DNA from: Halisarca cf. caerulea
Lineage: Eukaryota > Porifera > Demospongiae > Chondrillida > Halisarcidae
Reading direction: 5' to 3'
Length of the DNA stretch: 64,000 nt
Assembly: GCA_963170055.1 (NCBI GenBank)
Contig: CAUJGJ010000083.1
Location: forward strand, 1,775,101-1,839,100
How positions within the stretch are numbered: the first letter of the stretch is position 1; the number at the start of each line of letters is the position of its first letter. A program made the position numbers and the translations under genes. Below the pieces are notes generated by a model that did not search any database, had not been told where the DNA came from, and saw nothing but the letters and a program-made list of their open reading frames with translations. Shown piece by piece: positions 9,137-19,407 of this stretch.

Positions 9137-11362
9137 TCACAAATAATCTATCTTGAGTACACCACCAAAACTATGAGAAAGTTCACAATTCACTTGTTCT
9201 AGGATACTGTTGTAACCACTGTACCATGCTGAAAGATAGCGGGATACAACAGCTGATCGAAACCACTGCAAAAGTAAATAAACCCCTTCTAAACTTACAG
9301 TAAGTAGTCTGACACAGTATTCAGCAAACATGATGACATCACCATTGGAAGGTCCAGAGGTGGATGTATTATCAAACCATCCTTGAAGATATACTTGTAA
9401 CTCTTTAAATGTAGTTTTGCTCTCACAACAGCCTATGACACTGTCTGCTGATCTTTGGCCAAACCTTGAGCAAGATTGTACTTTTTCACTCCTTTGAGAG
9501 CAAAATACTTCTAATCTGTGTGTGTCAAGAATTTCCTTAACATCCACATCCTTTGAGGGCTGTTTTGTGCTCAACAACATAAATTTCTTGAGGCTTCTCT
9601 GCTGATTCACTAAGGCATTAACATCTTCTGTAAGTTTAGCAATTTGGATACCCAAGCCCCGAACACTTTCAGCGGAAGGGTTCACCATGTGAAGAAGTTT
9701 CAGGCAAGCTGCATTCAAATCAACTGCAGATCGTGTTGGATTAGGTAGAGAAATTGAACGGGAAATATTGTCACAGAGTCCATGACCAAGATATTTCCTA
9801 GCACTTACAGGTGCATCTTTGCTGCGTACTTTCAATTTGAGAATTACAAGGGCTCCTCTTACATTAGCACTGCTGGCTCTTTTCTCAACTTTTGAAGACA
9901 AACTTTCAATAATAGACTCAACATCACCAATCGTTTTAGGTCGAATTCCGAAATTCATTTCTGCAGACAGGGATTTACGTTCAGGCGACACTTGCAAGGT
10001 GCGCTTATCTTTACCTCTTGCAAAATCGTACAACATCTGACCAGTTTTAGGACCAAAGCTACCCTTCATATCACCTAATGAGAAAGATTTCATGTCTTTA
10101 CAAGTAAATATGCTCTTTTCATTCAATTTTCTACAAAGGTTATATCCCACCCCTGGCAAATTCTCAATTCTTTGAACTGCCATAAATGCTGCAACATCTT
10201 CAAGGCTAACAACATACTGTCCATTCGGTTTGGCTTTTCTTGTAGCCAATCGAGCCAACAAGATGTTAGGGCCAATGCCTGCTGATAAATTACAGCGCGT
10301 CTTCTCTCTGACTTCACTACGAATAGATTGGACAATATCTGCGACTTCTTCCCATGTTCTAGCATGATTTGAAAAGTCCACATATGCTTCATCGCAACTG
10401 ACTGCCTCAATATTGTGGGTTCGTGACAGCAACGTGTCATAGAACTTCAGTGATACTTCATGATATGTGTTGAAGTCGTAAGGTACAGCAATCAATTCAG
10501 GGCAAATTTGTACAGCCTTTCCTATATGCATTCCATTGCAAATGCCTCTTTCTCGAGCTTCATAGTTGCATGAAGCTATGTCTGCCATTGAGCTTGTCAT
10601 AGTAGCTTTATTGGATAACTTTGCGTGTGTGACAACCACTGGTTTTCCTTTTAACTCAGGTGAATCTCTAATGCTGGCAGAAACAAAGAAGCAGTCAAAA
10701 TCAAAATGCACAATTGCTGATTGGCATTTACTCTTCAATGACTCTGATTCTGGTACGGATGGCAGATCACTACTATTGTTAGCTATAGAGGTGCTTACAT
10801 ATTGCTTAAGTTCACTGGCCCATGTCGATAAATGGTGTAATCTGGAGTGAGAATAAAATTCAGATACCAAATCATCACTTGATTTATGTTGAGGAGTCAG
10901 GGAGCTAGGTTGTGATCCTTTGTCGAGTGGTAAACGCTGCTGGTTCTTTGGCTTGGCACTATACAATCTGTACTTCTCTGTGTGCATCAGCTTCTTCGCT
11001 TCTAAAGAATCTAAAATCCACCTTGGTGAAACAGCTACTACATTTGGCATATTCTTAATTTTTACATCTGGAATACTGGTAGCAATAACATGAGTAACAT
11101 CCGAGGAATATTTGTACGAGTAATTTCCTCCATGTAGGTATATTAATTTCTTAAGCTCAGTATCACTGGGCTCGGTGAAGCCATTCACATAAATATTGAC
11201 TCCATTAAATATTGTGGATATACGGTCTCCCATTTCTTCAAACTGCTGGTTTAATTTTCTTTTCTTTTCTTGTATGTACTCACTAAAATCCCAGGGCAAC
11301 TGTTTTCTCTTACTGGAAACGTCCGCGTGGTCCTCGGTACCTGTACTTCCAAACATCGCCAT
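9137..11362 (-). CDS. REV1: REV1 deoxycytidyl transferase, intronless and short
   Basis: A single open frame of 741 residues encodes the Y-family translesion polymerase and scaffold REV1. In order: a BRCT domain (about 45-135, ending VSPRWILDSL); a conserved SHSRLHHLSTW helix (171-181); the catalytic core with DFDCFF (metal ligands Asp221 and Asp223) and SCDEAYVDF (Asp324, Glu325); the thumb and little finger (about 400-580, with LPGVG and GPKTGQMLY); and a C-terminal four-helix domain (about 650-738) for REV7 and other Y-polymerases. Human REV1 is 1251 residues. Here the linker between polymerase and C-terminal domain is only about 70 residues, and I see no ubiquitin-binding motifs. The start MAMF agrees with the N-terminal extension before BRCT. 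Lack of introns contrasts with every other complete gene in the window. Confidence 0.96.
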   Translation of the reverse strand: MAMFGSTGTEDHADVSSKRKQLPWDFSEYIQEKKRKLNQQFEEMGDRISTIFNGVNIYVNGFTEPSDTELKKLIYLHGGNYSYKYSSDVTHVIATSIPDVKIKNMPNVVAVSPRWILDSLEAKKLMHTEKYRLYSAKPKNQQRLPLDKGSQPSSLTPQHKSSDDLVSEFYSHSRLHHLSTWASELKQYVSTSIANNSSDLPSVPESESLKSKCQSAIVHFDFDCFFVSASIRDSPELKGKPVVVTHAKLSNKATMTSSMADIASCNYEARERGICNGMHIGKAVQICPELIAVPYDFNTYHEVSLKFYDTLLSRTHNIEAVSCDEAYVDFSNHARTWEEVADIVQSIRSEVREKTRCNLSAGIGPNILLARLATRKAKPNGQYVVSLEDVAAFMAVQRIENLPGVGYNLCRKLNEKSIFTCKDMKSFSLGDMKGSFGPKTGQMLYDFARGKDKRTLQVSPERKSLSAEMNFGIRPKTIGDVESIIESLSSKVEKRASSANVRGALVILKLKVRSKDAPVSARKYLGHGLCDNISRSISLPNPTRSAVDLNAACLKLLHMVNPSAESVRGLGIQIAKLTEDVNALVNQQRSLKKFMLLSTKQPSKDVDVKEILDTHRLEVFCSQRSEKVQSCSRFGQRSADSVIGCCESKTTFKELQVYLQGWFDNTSTSGPSNGDVIMFAEYCVRLLTVSLEGVYLLLQWFRSAVVSRYLSAWYSGYNSILEQVNCELSHSFGGVLKIDYL

Positions 11363-11468
11363 TTTCTCTCAATCACGTGCATTGAGAGAAAGGCGGGAGA
11401 AGTGTGACCTGCTCGCTGGCCAACTTTGTTCTGTGATGTAATGAATTATTGGTAATGTATGGCGGTCG
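11363..11468. promoter_or_regulatory. Bidirectional promoter interval, REV1 / NEK2-like
   Basis: Only 106 bp separate the two divergent start codons. The interval contains a CACGTG E-box within near-palindromic flanks ctctcaat and attgagag (11366-11388), followed by aggcggga (E2F-like). These sites are read directly; their use by bHLH-Zip or E2F factors is inference. Both genes serve S/G2/M-phase functions, so shared control would be plausible. Confidence 0.6.
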
Positions 11469-14400
11469 ATGGCGGCTTCTAAAGAAGACTTCGTTGCATT
11501 GGAGACTGTTGGATGCGGACAATTTGGATTATGTAAAAGAATCAAAAGGAAGAGTGACGGGAAACTTTTTTGTTGGAAAGAAATTGATTATGGTAATATG
11601 AATATGGAAGATAAACGATTGTTATGCCAAGAAGTAAATCTCTTAAGAGATCTACGACACGAAAATATTGTGAGATACTATGATAGAATAATTGATAAGG
11701 GGACATGTACTCTCTACCTCATAATGGAATGGTGTGAAGGAGGTGATCTGAGCACAATGATTCAGCACTATAGGTCCAGAAGGTGAGTGACCCTCATAGA
11801 GAGATGCAAAGTTGGTCGTTGAAACTGTACAGGCATATAGGGTAAGGCGGGGTAACTTGGAACGCATGGGTAACTTGGAACGCCCGAGTAAAAACAGTGC
11901 CAATAGAAGCTACAGGTTCAAGTTTTGGTCAGTAATGTCTCCATGAATAGGGCGTTCAGCAGTGGGAAGTATGGGCAGGCAGCTTAAGCATAGCAAAAGA
12001 TACAGGCCCTGTTCCAAGTTACCCATGTGTTCCAAGGTACCCCACATTACCCTATATGCAAAGTGGATATCGAGTACAGTGGGGTAACTTGGAACAGGTC
12101 CTGTATCTTTTGCTCTGATTAAGCTGCTCAGCCATACTTGCTACTGCTGAATGCCCAGTTCATGGAGAGATCACTGACTAAAAATTGTATCTATAATTTA
12201 CTATTGACATTGCTTTTACTCAGTTGTTCCCAGCATTACCCAATTTTATCCTATCAAGGAAGCTGTCTCTACTGTAGATTATGAGGGCCTAATATTTTTT
12301 CTTTGTTTATACGTCTATTCATATGATATAGAAACTAGTTGAATAATAGGTTAAATAGTGTAGAATGTCTCAGCACTTTATTGTGAATATACACTGAGCT
12401 GGTTTACACGAAATAAATACTGTAAACATTAGCTCATAACTAAACATTAACCGACAGAAATAGAAAAGTATAGTGCAGTCTTTGATTTCATCCTACCCCT
12501 TTGAACACATTTTGTGTGCTATTGATATCAAGGCTGTTTTAGCTGGGAGTAGATGGTAGGGACATTCCACCACCACCATTCTATTGACTACTTGTGTGAT
12601 ATTCATTGATCTGCCCCTTGTTATGTAACATAAGTATATGTATATTGCATGTATGAACCATGACCACCACGTTGTCAATTCCCCAAAAAAAAAACATTAC
12701 AATGAAAAGGGAATGTTTGCTCCCGGGGCTACACATGCATGTGGCTTGATATACACAGAGATAAAGGGAGTTTAGGTGGACCGAATGAAGTGTGCAAATT
12801 TACACATTGTAACTTACTTATGTAGCACTGCATTAGATTTGCAAGATGTATGAGTTTGCAGATTTCACCTAGTACATCTAAACCCGGTCTAGCTCTGTGG
12901 TCATCTAGCCCCATGTATATATGTTTATATCATTTGTATGTATATAACGTCTGTAATCTGACACTTCAGTAATCCAAACTTCTCTAATCCTACCGTCCAT
13001 TGAGGTATGTAGTCCCCTCATTCAAGTATGACAAAGAGTCTCTGCAATCTGACAACCTCCTAATGCAATTTTTTTTCAAGCCCCATTAAACGTGGAATAA
13101 GAGAGCCTGGATGTTTCACAGTATCTATATACCATGTATATTCTAAAGTTTTGTCCTAAGGTTTTGTCACCCCCAAAACATGGCTGGTAGTCTTTTAAAA
13201 ATGACGAACAGGCTGAATTCTAATATTTTGTCATCTCTTCCAAGGTTTCATCAGCCTATCAAATAATGATGACGAAATCTAAGAGCATGCCCATTTTGTT
13301 AACCAAGATGTCTTCTTTACTGTATACCGTCACGCTACTGCGAAGCCATCATGCTCATTTTCCTCTTTATGCTTGCACATCAGCACTACGCTAATAGTAA
13401 GAGTCCAAATATCTCTGTAAATGTGGTGAACACAAACAGCGGAGCAATATTTAGCTTCAAAACCAGCCATTTTTACATTGGTACAAAAGTTGGTTTTCTT
13501 TCAAAATTTGTCATTATTCTCTGTTTTTGTTTGATTTTCAAATCGTCTTCTAAGTTTTCTTCAATGTTCTGTTTTCAGCAGTTTTTGTGGAAACTTCTGG
13601 AATACCTAGACAAATGACAAAATTTATGCAAGTTTGTCGCTGTTTAAAAGATATATGGTATACACAATTGGAGACAAGATGGATGAAAGCATGAAAGTGC
13701 AAAACACTTTTTATTATGTTCTAAAGCCGTTTTGCTCATTTATTTCTATTGTCAAATTTGTTATGCCTTTCCATCAATTCCCATCCTCAGTTGGTTGATT
13801 AAAAAACAGAGTGTTGTGCTTTTGTTTGCTGCTACTCGAACTGGGCAGAGTGTTAATAACTTGTGGCCCTATAGCCAGTCATTGTCCAGGATTCAACAAC
13901 AATCCTTTAATGTCAACTGTACCACTATCCACCTCAGCCCATCTACGTATTCATTGCATGCTCATCTGTCAATGTCTACACTCCACCATTGATCCTCAAC
14001 CAATTTTTGCTAGCAGTATTTTGGAATTCACAAGGACTTACGTATGTATGACAAACATGGATTTGTATAATGTGTGGCTGGAGTGAATGTGGAGTTTTGG
14101 GTTATTCATGAAGTTTTTAAGATAATGTATTTTCTGGTAGACATTGTTTCTGGGATTAGCTGGTTTCAAGATATACCGTAGACTGGGAAAGTTTTGCAGA
14201 GTAAAACTTTCGTGAATCCCTAGATTTAGCAATTTTCGAGAACTTCCACAAATCGCTGCATGATTTATAGAACAGAGCTAGCAGTTGAGAATTAAAGTTT
14301 TGCAAATGCTGTTGACTTCACAAAATTCATGAAACTTTCCCAGTATACGGTATCCAACCATTTTTGAAAATGGTCAAGCACTTGATTGATCACTTTCCAA

Positions 14401-17037
14401 ACATATTGTCTTAAGTTGTGGTGGGAAATTTGGTATTGATTGATACAGTCGGCCATCAGTCAAATGCCACACATACGTACATAATCATAAAATGGCTGCA
14501 CCTAAGAAATTAGTAGTCTGATGTTGGCCTATTGAGTATAGTTATCCTGCAATTTGGAACTTGCATGAACCTAGAATCCTTTCTTACCCTAAAGCATCTC
14601 AATGTAGTTATTAAATTTTTACTGTGATCCACATAGAGCAACATATTGCTGATGGTAACAATGTAGCAATGAATGCAGCCCCTTTGTTGCTATAAACAGT
14701 GGTGTAGCTTTGTTCAAATTCTGTTTAATTTGGCAAATGACAAATTACAAAAGTGCATATTGATGGGAAAGAATGTAAACTACGTATTTAATAATGCATG
14801 TGTAGATTTTGTAGTGATGAAGCCAATATAATAATTATTGTGTGTAATTATGTGAATAATTATCCTTTTCATATGAAAATAAGAATGTTTTTAGCAACCT
14901 CCATTACACATGTAACAAATGGCATTTTCAATGTGTTTCATTTTATTCTAACTCATAGGCAGTATATCAGTGAACTATTTATTTGGCAAGTTCTGTTTCA
15001 AGTGTTGTCGGCTTTACAAGAATGTAACACTGTCAGAAAGGGAAGAATTAAGGTACGTACATACATGTATGTAAGTATGTTATCTACAGTGTACGTATAT
15101 ACACGCATGTTATGTATGTATATGTACATTAAACATTCTACATAGTTTATATTTTTATTGAGTGCTTGCAACCATTTGTTCAGTGGAGCTCCTGAGCTGC
15201 CTGAAGGCTTTAATTGCCTGCTTGTCCTCAATATAGAAAGAATTCTGCTCAAAATATATAATATGTATAACAGGCCACATTAGGCGGAACCTACTGAACA
15301 CTACAATACGTACATACATACGTATTCAGCAAAACGTAGGAGTTGACTTTGTAAGGTCATTGTGTAACCTGGGAAGCAGTTCAAGATTATTTTAGGAACC
15401 ATGCAAAGAATAGGGCTGTTTGTTGAGTACCTGTATTGTCAAAGAGATTGGATTCCTTTTTTATTCGTAATTGGTGAAGGAAATTCTTATCTATTCCAAA
15501 GACCATGCATGATCTGTTGTTAAATAAATTTCATTTCTATTAATATCCTTTTGTAATGTTCATATTCTATGAATTTCCTTCATGATGGTACAGTATGTCA
15601 TCACCTTTTGAAGGATTTTTTACACACCATCAAATTGAATCAAATTATTTGTTTTGTGGCTACAGTAGGTCATTCTCTGTTCAAGTCCTTGATTGGTGTC
15701 ATTGCTTAACTTCATTGTGTTGATCCACACTGAGCCACTGGTATTAATTTGTAATTTTACATCGAATCACATGCTTAAATTGATCTACACACTTGATATT
15801 GCTTTGCTTTCTCATAGATGTGTATATCTGGTACTCCAGGAATTGAAATAATTCTCAATAACCAATAATTCATAATTTACCAACTCAGCTAATACTCCAA
15901 AAACAGTTTGGGCAAAAACATTTGCATTGTGTTATGTGGGGTAAACTTGTATGTATTGAATAGTATACATAATTACAGTATATAACAAACCAATACTCAA
16001 ATGAGAATTATTTCAGTTCCATGATTGTCTTCTTACCATCATATTCATAGGTCATTCATAGAGATCTAAAACCAGCAAACATCTTTCTTGACGGGAAAAA
16101 TCAAGTCAAAGTTGGTGACTTTGGTCTAGCCAGGATATTTCAGCATAGTACAAGTTTAGCTACAAGTTTTGTTGGAACGCCCTATTACATGGCTCCTGTA
16201 AATCTTGGAAATCCGCTGTGTCAGTGTGTTCTGCTATGCTTTCCTATCACATTTCCTAGGAAATCACAAAAGGTCATTCATATGATGAAAAGTCTGACTT
16301 GTGGTCTCTTGGTTGTGTGATATATGAACTTTGTGCTTTGAGGTTGGTTTAAAATAGCTTGTATGTTGGTAATCACACACACACACACACACATGCACAT
16401 GTGTATGCATATGCAAACACAAACTTTTAGAGCAGTGGCAGACCCTCAACTACATACATACATAGGCTCATTCACACACCAAATGGTGATCCTGGATATT
16501 TGTATTTTTTCAAGCATTGTTTGAGAATCCTACTGACCTATGTCCACTATCTACCATTTTGTTCTACTGGTAACGAGATCTTATTGCAAACATAATTGAA
16601 ACATAGACAATAAAAGTGTAATATAGAATTATCATCTACAGTTGAATTTATTGTTTGCTTGTTCACTTATTCAGGTTCCAAAATATGACACCCAGTTTAT
16701 ATTGTATTACTCTTTCTGTTATAGTCCTCCATTCCTCGCTCCCAACCAACATACTTTGGCATCAAAAGTGGCCAGTGGTAAAGTAAAAGATATTCCTGGT
16801 ATCTATTCTCATGAACTGAATACAGTCATTAAGAAGCTCTTGAATATTGAACCTGCACTCAGACCTGAAGCTGAAGTTCTTTTAAAATCTACCCATTCTT
16901 TGTGGGTCCTTACCAAAGAACATGACCTGCATGAATTGAATAAGAGATTAAGCAAGTGGCATAAGCAACTATTAAAAAAAGAACAGGAATTGGAACAACG
17001 TGAGCAATTGCTGCAGAAAAGTGGGTCTTTCCACTAA
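11469..17037 (+). CDS. NEK2: NEK2-like mitotic serine/threonine kinase
   Basis: Five exons, 11469-11782, 14959-15052, 16051-16197, 16260-16342 and 16725-17037, join in phase to give 316 residues. The kinase domain has the glycine loop GCGQFG, catalytic Lys37 (CWKEID), HRDLKPAN with Asp141, DFG at 159-161 and the MAPE motif split across an intron at 185/186. RKSDGK and [11 protein letters not shown] are NEK2 hallmarks. A short coiled-coil (about 275-315, [14 protein letters not shown]) follows, then the stop. Human NEK2 has 445 residues, so the long regulatory tail with its leucine zipper, KEN box and PP1 site is missing or lies in unfound alternative exons. Likely role: centrosome separation. 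The 62-bp third intron is typical of compact genomes. Confidence 0.93.
11835..12057. mobile_element. GGGGTAACTTGGAA TIR element, copy 1 (NEK2 intron 1)
   Basis: Left end atatagggtaaggcggggta and the reversed right end atatagggtaatgtggggta differ at two of 20 positions, and the match continues into acttggaa. Non-coding. A second copy in opposite orientation follows at 12075-12241 and a third lies in TMTC intron 1 (19979-20160). All share an internal agcaaaag-ata/tta-caggccc word. Confidence 0.8.
12075..12241. mobile_element. GGGGTAACTTGGAA element, copy 2, inverted relative to copy 1
   Basis: Starts cagtggggtaacttggaac and contains acaggtcctgtatcttttgct, the reverse complement of the internal word of copy 1. 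The right end (ttcccagcattaccc) has drifted. Head-to-head pairing with copy 1 produces a roughly 400-bp imperfect inverted repeat in the kinase gene intron. Confidence 0.7.
12724..13130. repeat. Degenerate repeats in NEK2 intron 1
   Basis: Two decayed pieces. 12724-12912 runs from ggggctacacatg to catctagcccc and resembles the ctagcccc-bearing repeats at 23985-24720. 12950-13130 is a reversed, worn copy of the CAGTGAAACC family (words ctgtaatctgacac, gacaacctcctaat, tgtttcacag). Confidence 0.5.
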
Positions 17038-17515
17038 TAATTCCATATTGTCTCCTTATTTAATGTTTGTAATTTTAACAATGTAGTGATGACTGAACGT
17101 GTGGAGTCAAAGCAAGCAGTATCCCTGTCTTGAGAAATGTCAAGAAGAACATGGTTTTGTCATACCTATTTATTACCGTTATCATTTTGAAATACTGTAT
17201 AAGCATGTAACATGTACTGTACCAAAGTAATCATTTGTATATAGTGTTATTGCTCCTGTCTTACAATAATGTTCATTATTGACTACCAACTTGCAGTATA
17301 TGTATTTAGGCTTATACCATTTGCAAGCAGCCTATCTCCAGGACCCTTGGTGGTTGCAAGGAATTCAACATGTTTGAAGATCTCAGCCCCCTGGTAGGCT
17401 AGTTCCAGTTGCAAGTGTAAGAAAATGATTGGAGTGGGTGGCTGAAATGTGGAATATTTCTGCCAAGATGGTTCTATGCACAAATCTGTATGTGAATGTA
17501 TATGGATTGATGGTT

Positions 17516-17930
17516 CAGTGGACCCCCTCTAATCCAGACCACTGAATTGTAGACACCCCACTAATAATTGAGGACATATACCACTGGTACCAAATGATTC
17601 TCAATTCCTCATACCTATTTATTATATCATTATCATTTTGAAATACATATTGATCATCAATCCATATACATTGGGGGGTGCTGGTGGCTCAGTAGGTTAG
17701 CACTGAAATCAGTCAAGCATTGGACAGAATGCACCACTCCACCTGTGTGCCATTTGGAGTTTTCCCCTGCACCCCCTGCCACCAACCTGGGACAGCTGAG
17801 AAGATGACCTACTGCAGCCACCAAACTATTTGAATTTGATTTAATTTGATTGTGTGTATGAGCGAGTGTGTGGGATACTGGGGGCCTTTGTAGTAGCCTC
17901 AGGCTAATGGCCACCCAGTCAAAATAAGAA

Positions 17931-17967
<37 letters not shown>

Positions 17968-18055
17968 CTTTGCCATATTACAACCCCTGAAATGAGGACA
18001 CATATAATCAGGACAGTCCCTTGTGGTCCTGAGGTGTCCAGAAGGGGTTCCACTG
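17516..18055. mobile_element. CAGTGGAACCCC-type TIR element split by a SINE
   Basis: Left end cagtggaccccctctaatcc; right end, reversed, cagtggaaccccttct. Internal words (ccactggtaccaaat, acccctgaaatgaggacac, atcaggacagt) match the intact element at 22943-23133, which shows that 17673-17964 is a later insertion. Confidence 0.75.
17673..17964 (+). mobile_element. tRNA-derived SINE, family 1, with (ATT)n tail
   Basis: The head ggggggtgctggtggctcag contains tggctcagtagg (17685-17696), a good Pol III A box for a tRNA-like promoter. The body ends in gtcaaaataag followed by (ATT)n. Relatives in the opposite orientation lie at 32085-32467 and 38000-38359. Non-autonomous; mobilised by a LINE in trans (family knowledge). 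Confidence 0.75.
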
Positions 18056-18081
18056 TGCATCTGTATCTAATTACTATGGTG

Positions 18082-18348
18082 TACAGTGAAACCTGCCATT
18101 CAGGACATTTGAAAATCCATACACATGTATAAAATGGACATTAGGTTATATGGTCCCAAATTCTCATACACATTGGGGCAACCCTGCATGGAAAATCAGG
18201 ACACTTTTGGTGGTCACCAAGGTGTCCACATTATGCAGTTTCCACTAGTACTGTATAGCACCAAGGTGTCCACATTATACAGTTTCCACTAGTACTGTAT
18301 AGCACCAAGGTGTCCACATTATACAGTTTCCACTAGTACTGTATAGCC
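18082..18348. mobile_element. CAGTGAAACC element with internal 44-bp tandem repeat
   Basis: Begins tacagtgaaacctgccattc. Its right part consists of three near-identical 44-bp units (from about 18213), each containing caccaaggtgtccacatta and ending in gtactgtat. Each unit carries a copy of the inverted terminus-like acagtttcca, so the array probably grew by duplication of the element's own end. Confidence 0.65.
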
Positions 18349-19407
18349 ATATCCATATGGATTATAGTCATACAGCCGGAGTCAAACCTTGCATATCACC
18401 TGCAGATAGGGTGTGTAGTATAGAATATCTATGCCTGCAAGTTTAACTTAGCGAGACTAAATGACAAGCCATGGCCAATAATTATTGCAATGTTCAATCA
18501 TCATGCATGTATGCAGTATATTCAATTCAATTCCAAATATTATTTAAGTGCATCATGCCAAAAAAGGCACTATGACACTTCATGGTCCAATACAGCACTG
18601 CATGTGTACATTAAAAAAGTAAACAAGCAAAACACTGCATGCATGTCAGGTAATTATATATACACTCCAGGATCCTCTAGCTACTTTGAGATGCACAAAC
18701 AAATTAAAGCGTGACTTGTACCTCTCATTTAATTTGTCTATGTTCTATAAGTGCCAGCTAGTCCACTTTTGATTTCCTGTAAGTCTCCCCACCCCCACCT
18801 TGCGAATGTATTCATGCCAACACACTATCTTGTACTATATTTATTATGATGGCTTCACTAGACATACACTTTTCATTTTCATGCTTCTTTTCAAAAGAAC
18901 TAGGGGGGGGGGGCATGCTTATTTTACTAATCAAAGTAACAGTCCTCCACTCTTTTTTGTATTCATATCATTATTCTCTGGAGTAATAATATGGTTTAAC
19001 ACACAGATACAAAAATCCTGCTAAGAGATTCTACTTATGACCTACAACAACACTACTTAAGGTTTTTCTTAGCTGGATGCCTTGGACTCAGGGTAAAAGG
19101 ATCCCTCTGGCAGCTCTGGGGCTGTACTGGGGTGCTCTGGGACCTGGCAAGGCGGATGTCAGGTTATGCGACTGTTGGCCTAGGGCACTAGGTTCTTCCC
19201 AGGCAAGGCCAGAGTTTGAAGAAGCAACATCATTGTACCAAGGCTGCATCAGACCCTCATCTACATTTACTCTCAGTTCACATTACAAAACTCCCCCCAT
19301 GATTACGTGGTACATGATGGCTGAAAAAAATATGTAAACATTATAACATATATGCAGGTCGACTATCAGTGATGTAAGAGCTTGCACGTGTGCCGACAGA
19401 TTGAAAG

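Larger units (their letters stand above)
17038..19407. other. Intergenic region NEK2-like to TMTC
   Basis: No gene recognised. Contains a CAGTGG-ended element (17516-18055) into which a tRNA-derived SINE has inserted (17673-17964), a further element with a 44-bp tandem repeat (18082-18348) and AT-rich unique DNA. A roughly 40-bp segment (catacctatttatta ... cattttgaaatac) occurs at both about 17161 and 17610. A CACGTG site lies at about 19385, just upstream of the TMTC start. Confidence 0.6.

Noticed and set aside
17685..17696. tRNA gene
   Set aside because: A-box homology belongs to a SINE; no cloverleaf can be formed from the flanking sequence.
18213..18348. CRISPR-like array
   Set aside because: The 44-bp units are contiguous tandem repeats without unique spacers, in an animal genome.
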